Assembly (NCBI GenBank): GCA_048885185.1
Contig: JBHLQC010000098.1
Span: 1-6,232 of the forward strand
DNA from: Hermodarchaeum sp048885185
GTDB taxonomy: Archaea > Asgardarchaeota > Hermodarchaeia > Hermodarchaeales > Hermodarchaeaceae
Direction: 5' to 3'
DNA length: 6,232 bases
The notes under the pieces were generated by a model, which did no database searches, was not told the origin of the DNA, and saw only the letters and a program-made list of their open reading frames with translations. Positions 5,463-6,232 of this stretch are shown here, piece after piece. Every line of letters starts with the position of its first letter. Positions within the stretch are counted from its first letter, which is position 1. The position numbers and the translations under genes were made by a program.

Positions 5463-6232
5463 CTAAATTTTCACGTCCTGCGGTTTCATCCGTCCTGTTA
5501 ATTGGGTAATTCGTTTGATTTGGTGGCGCTTCATGTATGCTGTCAACTCATTGCACACTTGAGTGAAAATCGTGGAGCCCCGGGTTAAGACTCCTGTACC
5601 AATTTCAACAGCTCTTGCGCCGGCAAGGAAATATTCGATGACATCTTGACCTGTTAGAATTCCTCCGACTCCAATAATCGGGATGGTGAGTCCAGATCGA
5701 TATAATTCCCAGACAGCCCGTAAGGCAATTGGTTTTATCGCTGGACCAGATAATCCACCAATCCCAGCTCCTAAAAGAGGTCTACGAGATTCAGCATCTA
5801 AGGCGAGGGCAGGAAGTGTGTTCAAGGCAACGACAGCAGAAGCACCGGCTTCTTCAGCAGCTTTTGCAACTTGTACAAGTCGTGGGTAATCTGTTGAACC
5901 TGGAAGCTTCACCCAAACTGGGATTTCCTTCTTTGTTTTTTTAACGACTTGGGAAACAACGGCACTAGTACTTTGTGGATCCATACCGAGGAGATATAGT
6001 GATCCAACATGGGGACAGGACACATTCAGCTCAATTGCCGTCACATCTGCTTTACGTAAGGCAATAGCTACTTTGGCAAACTCTTCGGGGTTACTCCCCA
6101 ACACGCTCCCAATCACCGGAATACCCTGTTTCACAGCGATATCAATTTCAGGTAAATACTCCTCAATCCCTGGGTTTGGAATCCCCATAGCATTCATTAG
6201 GCTATCCCCATAGAGTCCTACAATTCGAGGAC
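5463..6232 (-). CDS. pyrD: Dihydroorotate dehydrogenase B, catalytic (FMN) subunit, 5' end outside window
   Basis: Oxidises dihydroorotate to orotate using FMN; with PyrK it forms the NAD+-linked class 1B enzyme. The frame stays open to the right edge (upstream of the ATG at 6197 it reads PRIVGLYGDSL), so the start is missing, by roughly 50-60 residues given a family length near 300. Visible landmarks in order are NAMGIPNPG (6194-6168), LNVSCPH with the proposed catalytic-base Cys at 6015-6017, the VKL strand, ALNTLPALALD, GGLSGPAIKP, IGVGGILTGQD and AVEIGTG. The last two stretches bind FMN phosphate in the family. Cys rather than Ser in the NxSCP motif and the presence of pyrK downstream both indicate class 1B rather than the quinone-linked class 2 enzyme. 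I see no membrane helix in the visible part. It is the first visible gene of the - strand group, followed after one base by pyrC. Confidence 0.96.
   Translation of the reverse strand, partial: PRIVGLYGDSLMNAMGIPNPGIEEYLPEIDIAVKQGIPVIGSVLGSNPEEFAKVAIALRKADVTAIELNVSCPHVGSLYLLGMDPQSTSAVVSQVVKKTKKEIPVWVKLPGSTDYPRLVQVAKAAEEAGASAVVALNTLPALALDAESRRPLLGAGIGGLSGPAIKPIALRAVWELYRSGLTIPIIGVGGILTGQDVIEYFLAGARAVEIGTGVLTRGSTIFTQVCNELTAYMKRHQIKRITQLTGRMKPQDVKI

Noticed and set aside
6195..6197. ATG at 6197 (complement) as the start of pyrD
   Set aside because: The upstream codons to the window edge read as normal PyrD sequence leading into NAMGIPNPG; the true start lies outside the window.
1..6232. CRISPR arrays, tRNA or rRNA genes, insertion sequences, long repeats
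   Set aside because: Coding sequence fills nearly the whole window, and I saw no repeated spacer pattern, cloverleaf-like segment or transposase motif by eye.

Overview
This window is almost entirely a de novo pyrimidine (UMP) biosynthesis locus, most likely from an archaeon. The archaeal assignment rests on three things. There is a separate zinc-binding aspartate carbamoyltransferase regulatory chain (PyrI). The orotidine-5'-phosphate decarboxylase has the motif set of archaeal enzymes (IADFKVADI, GVGAQGG, GRSIY). There is also a six-helix membrane protein with the Cys/Arg/His signature of the archaeosortase/exosortase family. An Asgard-type or other uncultivated archaeon would fit, but the sequence alone does not fix the lineage.

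Layout. The + strand carries the end of pyrB (1-579, cut by the left edge), pyrI (584-1102, GTG start) and a fused pyrF-pyrE gene (1135-2529). The - strand, read from right to left, carries pyrD (cut by the right edge, 6232-5463), pyrC (5461-4133), pyrK (4136-3264) and an archaeosortase-like gene (3239-2541). The two gene strings converge and their stop codons are separated by only 11 bases (2530-2540). Gaps within each string are between -4 and +32 bases, so each side looks like one operon whose promoter lies outside the window. No intergenic gap exceeds about 32 bases. I saw no tRNA, rRNA, CRISPR array, insertion sequence or long repeat.

How the genes work together. PyrB/PyrI make carbamoyl-aspartate, PyrC closes it to dihydroorotate, and PyrD with its FAD/[2Fe-2S] partner PyrK oxidises this to orotate. 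The bifunctional PyrF-PyrE protein then converts orotate to OMP (C-terminal half) and OMP to UMP (N-terminal half). The only step of UMP synthesis not seen is carbamoyl phosphate synthetase (carAB).

The least expected items are the OMPDC-OPRT fusion, whose order is opposite to animal and plant UMP synthase, and the archaeosortase-like gene at the tail of the pyrDCK operon, which has no obvious metabolic link to pyrimidines.
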